From NCBI RefSeq assembly GCF_937997405.1, contig NZ_CALKTL010000011.1, positions 1-9,031 on the forward strand: 9,031 bases of DNA. The letters run 5' to 3'. Under the pieces are notes generated by a model. The model did no database searches. It was given only the letters and a program-made list of their open reading frames with translations, and was not told the origin of the DNA. Positions 6,739-9,031 of this stretch are shown in pieces. The position numbers and the translations under genes were made by a program. Source of the DNA: an uncultured Campylobacter sp. (GTDB lineage: Bacteria; Campylobacterota; Campylobacteria; Campylobacterales; Campylobacteraceae). Position 1 is the first letter of the stretch; the number at the start of each line of letters is the position of its first letter.

Positions 6739-8274
6739 ATGCAAACGGCAGACATTTTAGTGCTGGACTTCGGCTCCCAATACACCCAGCTGATCGCTAG
6801 GCGCTTGCGCGAACAAGGCGTTTACACCGAGCTGATCGCATACGACGCACCGATCGATAAGATAAAAGCGAAAAACCCCAAAGGCCTTATTTTAAGCGGC
6901 GGACCCGCTAGCGTTTACGCCAAGGATGCGTATTTTTGCGACGATAGAATTTTTGAGCTTGGAATTCCAATTTTAGGCATCTGCTACGGCATGCAGCTCA
7001 TCGCGCATAAATTTGGCGCTAGCGTAGTACCTGCGGGTAAAAAAGAGTATGGCAAAGCCTCTTTGAAACTGCTTCGTGCTAGCAAGCTATTTGGCGGCGT
7101 GGAGGATAACTCGATCGTTTGGATGAGCCACTCGGACAAGGTCGAGAGCCTGCCGGAGGGCTTTGAGGTGATGGCAAGCTCGGATGAGAGTGAGTGGTGC
7201 GTATTTGGTGACGAGACCCGTAAAATTTACGCGCTGCAGTTTCACCCCGAGGTCTGCCACAGCGAGTTTGGCGATAGAATTTTAAAAAATTTTGCCAAAG
7301 AGATCTGCGGAATAACCAGCACTTGGAATATGGGCAGCTTCGCCAAAGAGCAGATGATCAAAATAAAAGAGCGCGTAGGCAGTGCTAAAGTACTTTGCGC
7401 GGTAAGTGGCGGCGTGGATAGCTCGGTCGTAGCGGCGCTTTTGGCGCATGCGGTGCCGCAGAGCCTGATAGCGGTTTTCGTCGATAACGGACTGCTCCGC
7501 ACAGGCGAGCGTAAGGCGGTAGAGGAGATGTTTAGGCTCAAACTCGGCGTGAGCTTAGACGTGATCGATGCTAGCGAGCTATTTTTAAGTAAACTAAAAG
7601 GGGTGGTCGATCCGGAGCAAAAACGCAAAATCATCGGCGCTACCTTCATTGAGGTTTTCAGCAAAGAAGCGGCAAAATACAAAAACGTAAAATTTCTAGC
7701 CCAAGGCACGCTCTACACCGACATCATCGAAAGCTCCGTCGCAGGCTCAAGCAAAACGATTAAAAGCCATCACAACGTAGGCGGCCTGCCTAAGGATATG
7801 AAATTTGAACTGATCGAGCCTCTGCGCGAAATTTTTAAAGACGAAGTGCGCCAGCTGGGGCTTGAGCTAGGTCTTTCGCGCGAAGTCGTTTTCCGCCATC
7901 CATTCCCAGGTCCTGGCCTTGCGATCCGCATAATGGGCGAGGTAAATACGCCAAGCCTTGAGCTACTACGCAAAGCCGACGTGATCCTGCGCGACGAGCT
8001 AAAATCAAGCGGCTGGTACAACAAAACGTGGCAGGCGTTTTGCGTGCTGCTAAACGTGCACTCAGTAGGCGTCATGGGCGATAACCGCACTTACGAAAAC
8101 GCCGTGTGCATACGCGTAGTGGACGCCAGCGACGGCATGACGGCTAGCTTCTCGCGCCTGCCTTACGACCTGCTAGAAAACGTCTCTCGCCGCATCATAA
8201 ACGAAGTGGACGGCATCAACCGCGTAGTTTACGACATCTCGAGTAAACCGCCCGCAACGATAGAGTGGGAGTAA
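6739..8274 (+). CDS. guaA: GMP synthase (glutamine-hydrolysing)
   Basis: GuaA converts XMP, ATP and glutamine to GMP, the last step of guanine nucleotide synthesis, in the cytoplasm. The 511-residue protein is of normal length and complete. Residues about 4-190 form the class I glutamine amidotransferase domain with the nucleophile C82 in GICYGMQ and the H169/E171 pair in FHPE. Residues about 195-385 form the ATP pyrophosphatase domain with the P-loop SGGVDSS at 223-229. The C-terminal dimerisation/XMP domain contains HPFPGPGLAIRI and ends in KPPATIEWE, the usual family ending. The start is fixed by AAGGA 5 nt upstream and a good promoter. The next gene begins one base after the stop, so the two are probably co-transcribed. 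I see nothing abnormal in the protein. Confidence 0.98.
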   Translation: MQTADILVLDFGSQYTQLIARRLREQGVYTELIAYDAPIDKIKAKNPKGLILSGGPASVYAKDAYFCDDRIFELGIPILGICYGMQLIAHKFGASVVPAGKKEYGKASLKLLRASKLFGGVEDNSIVWMSHSDKVESLPEGFEVMASSDESEWCVFGDETRKIYALQFHPEVCHSEFGDRILKNFAKEICGITSTWNMGSFAKEQMIKIKERVGSAKVLCAVSGGVDSSVVAALLAHAVPQSLIAVFVDNGLLRTGERKAVEEMFRLKLGVSLDVIDASELFLSKLKGVVDPEQKRKIIGATFIEVFSKEAAKYKNVKFLAQGTLYTDIIESSVAGSSKTIKSHHNVGGLPKDMKFELIEPLREIFKDEVRQLGLELGLSREVVFRHPFPGPGLAIRIMGEVNTPSLELLRKADVILRDELKSSGWYNKTWQAFCVLLNVHSVGVMGDNRTYENAVCIRVVDASDGMTASFSRLPYDLLENVSRRIINEVDGINRVVYDISSKPPATIEWE

Positions 8275-8275
8275 G

Positions 8276-8884
8276 ATGAAACAAATCTGCATCATTTTAG
8301 CGCATCCTTACGAAAGAAGCCTAAATGCGGCTATTGCAAACGTAGCGGTAGAAAAGCTGCAAAATAGCGGCTACGAGGTTAAATTTCACGATCTATATAA
8401 GGAGAAATTTAACCCGATCCTTAGCGGCACCGAGCTCGTTAGCGACGAAAGCGACGACGAGCTTTTAAAAGTGCATCAAAAAGATATCGTAAGCGCCCAC
8501 GGCATCGTGATTGTCCATCCGAACTGGTGGGGCGAGCCGCCCGCTATCCTCAAGGGCTGGATTGACCGCGTGCTAAGGCAAGGAGTAGCTTACGATTTTG
8601 CGCCGGGCGATAATGGTGGCGGGCTTCCGATAGGGCTTTTAAAGGCTAAAGCCGCCGTAGTTTTCAACACCTCCAACACTCCCAAGGCCAGAGAAAACGA
8701 GATATTCGGCGATCCGCTGGAAAGAATTTGGAAAAACTGCATTTTTGATTTTTGCGGCGTGAAAACCTTTGAGCGGCTGATGTTTAGAGTGGTCGCAGAT
8801 AGCGACGAAGCTGAGCGAAAGGTCTGGTTAGAGCAGGTAGCGCAGACGCTGGATAGGTACTTTCCGAAGCAGATATCGCTTTAA
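8276..8884 (+). CDS. NAD(P)H:quinone oxidoreductase-like flavodoxin-fold protein
   Basis: A 202-residue soluble protein of the Flavodoxin_2 / NAD(P)H dehydrogenase (quinone) family, which includes NQO1, MdaB and KefF-type proteins. These bind FAD or FMN and make two-electron reductions of quinones or other acceptors. Seen here: a first beta strand ending in AHPYERSLN (9-17), matching the HPxxxSxN flavin-phosphate loop; the strand and helix VIVHPNWWGEPPAILKGWID at about 78-97, close to the family's PxWW/F-PAxLKGWxD motif; a Gly-rich loop at about 113-118; and the strand AAVVFNTSNTP. There is no signal peptide or membrane segment. The ATG lies one base after the guaA stop with GGGAG 4 nt before it, inside the guaA 3' end, so translation is probably coupled. 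The exact substrate cannot be told. An oxidoreductase behind guaA has no obvious metabolic link to GMP synthesis. Confidence 0.88.
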   Translation: MKQICIILAHPYERSLNAAIANVAVEKLQNSGYEVKFHDLYKEKFNPILSGTELVSDESDDELLKVHQKDIVSAHGIVIVHPNWWGEPPAILKGWIDRVLRQGVAYDFAPGDNGGGLPIGLLKAKAAVVFNTSNTPKARENEIFGDPLERIWKNCIFDFCGVKTFERLMFRVVADSDEAERKVWLEQVAQTLDRYFPKQISL

Positions 8885-9005
8885 ATTTAAAATGCGCTGC
8901 TCGCAAAATTCGAACGGCACAGAATTTGACCGCTTGTTTTAAACAGATACGCGCCGAATTCGCTCGCACATTTGGCGCAAAATCTATGAAATTTAGGAGG
9001 CAATC
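8885..9005 (+). promoter_or_regulatory. Intergenic leader with stem-loop before the last gene
   Basis: This 121-bp non-coding stretch contains TAAAAT at 8888-8893 as a possible -10, an 11-bp palindrome TGTTTTAAACA at 8935-8945, and an inverted repeat at 8951-8958 / 8971-8978 (8 pairs including one G-U, 12-nt loop). The stem is not followed by a U-run on the plus strand, so it is a weak candidate terminator; it could be leader structure for the next gene. AGGAGG at 8995-9000 is the ribosome site of that gene. Confidence 0.4.
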
Positions 9006-9031
9006 ATGCTTAGATTAATCGCTGTGATGGC
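9006..9031 (+). CDS. Start of an unidentified gene (5' fragment)
   Basis: An ATG at 9006 stands 5 nt after a perfect AGGAGG and opens a frame reading MLRLIAVM to the window edge. Eight codons are too few to assign a family. The hydrophobic start could be a first beta strand or the beginning of a membrane segment. The strong ribosome site supports it as a real start. Confidence 0.6.

Noticed and set aside
7242..8090. Minus-strand open frames inside guaA
   Set aside because: Antisense shadows of guaA; no family signature and no ribosome site.
8986..9018. Ten-codon frame overlapping the start of the last gene, possible leader peptide
   Set aside because: No ribosome site of its own; it merely spans the AGGAGG of the gene at 9006.

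Overview
The window looks like chromosomal DNA from a campylobacterotal bacterium, most likely a Campylobacter species outside the very AT-rich jejuni/coli group. Reasons: frequent AAATTT/AAAATTT strings in coding DNA, promoters that rest on an extended -10 with T-rich upstream DNA rather than a clear -35, very tight gene packing, and a guaA / small gene / uvrC neighbourhood that I recall (not checked) from C. jejuni. The species is not resolved.

Layout. Positions 1-4097, minus strand: one uninterrupted reading frame for a very large membrane hybrid histidine kinase whose 3' end lies beyond the left edge. I read 1365 codons in one frame with no stop. The order is TM - periplasmic nitrate/nitrite-sensing-like (NIT) domain - TM - DHp/HisKA - HATPase - degenerate receiver-like segment - about 470 residues of Pro/Glu/Val-rich repetitive linker - canonical receiver - cysteine-rich tail running off the window. 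Positions 4098-4262 are non-coding and hold the kinase ribosome binding site and a possible promoter. Positions 4263-6513, minus strand: uvrC (TTG start) overlaps the 3' end of a DUF721/DciA-like small gene. Positions 6484-6684, plus strand: a small LptM/YifL-like lipoprotein whose 5' end overlaps the divergent DUF721-like gene by 30 bp. Positions 6739-8884, plus strand: guaA (GMP synthase) followed after one base by an NAD(P)H:quinone-oxidoreductase-like flavoprotein. Positions 8885-9005 are non-coding with a stem-loop, and a new gene starts at 9006 after a perfect AGGAGG.

How it fits together. uvrC and guaA are housekeeping genes (excision repair and purine synthesis) and look ordinary. The kinase is the accessory, fast-evolving part: its sensing and catalytic domains are intact, but the output receiver sits at the end of a very long acidic, proline-rich tether containing imperfect repeats. 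No separate cognate response regulator is visible. I see no mobile element, CRISPR array, tRNA or rRNA. I do not see a clearly new multi-gene system; the most unusual object is the kinase architecture.
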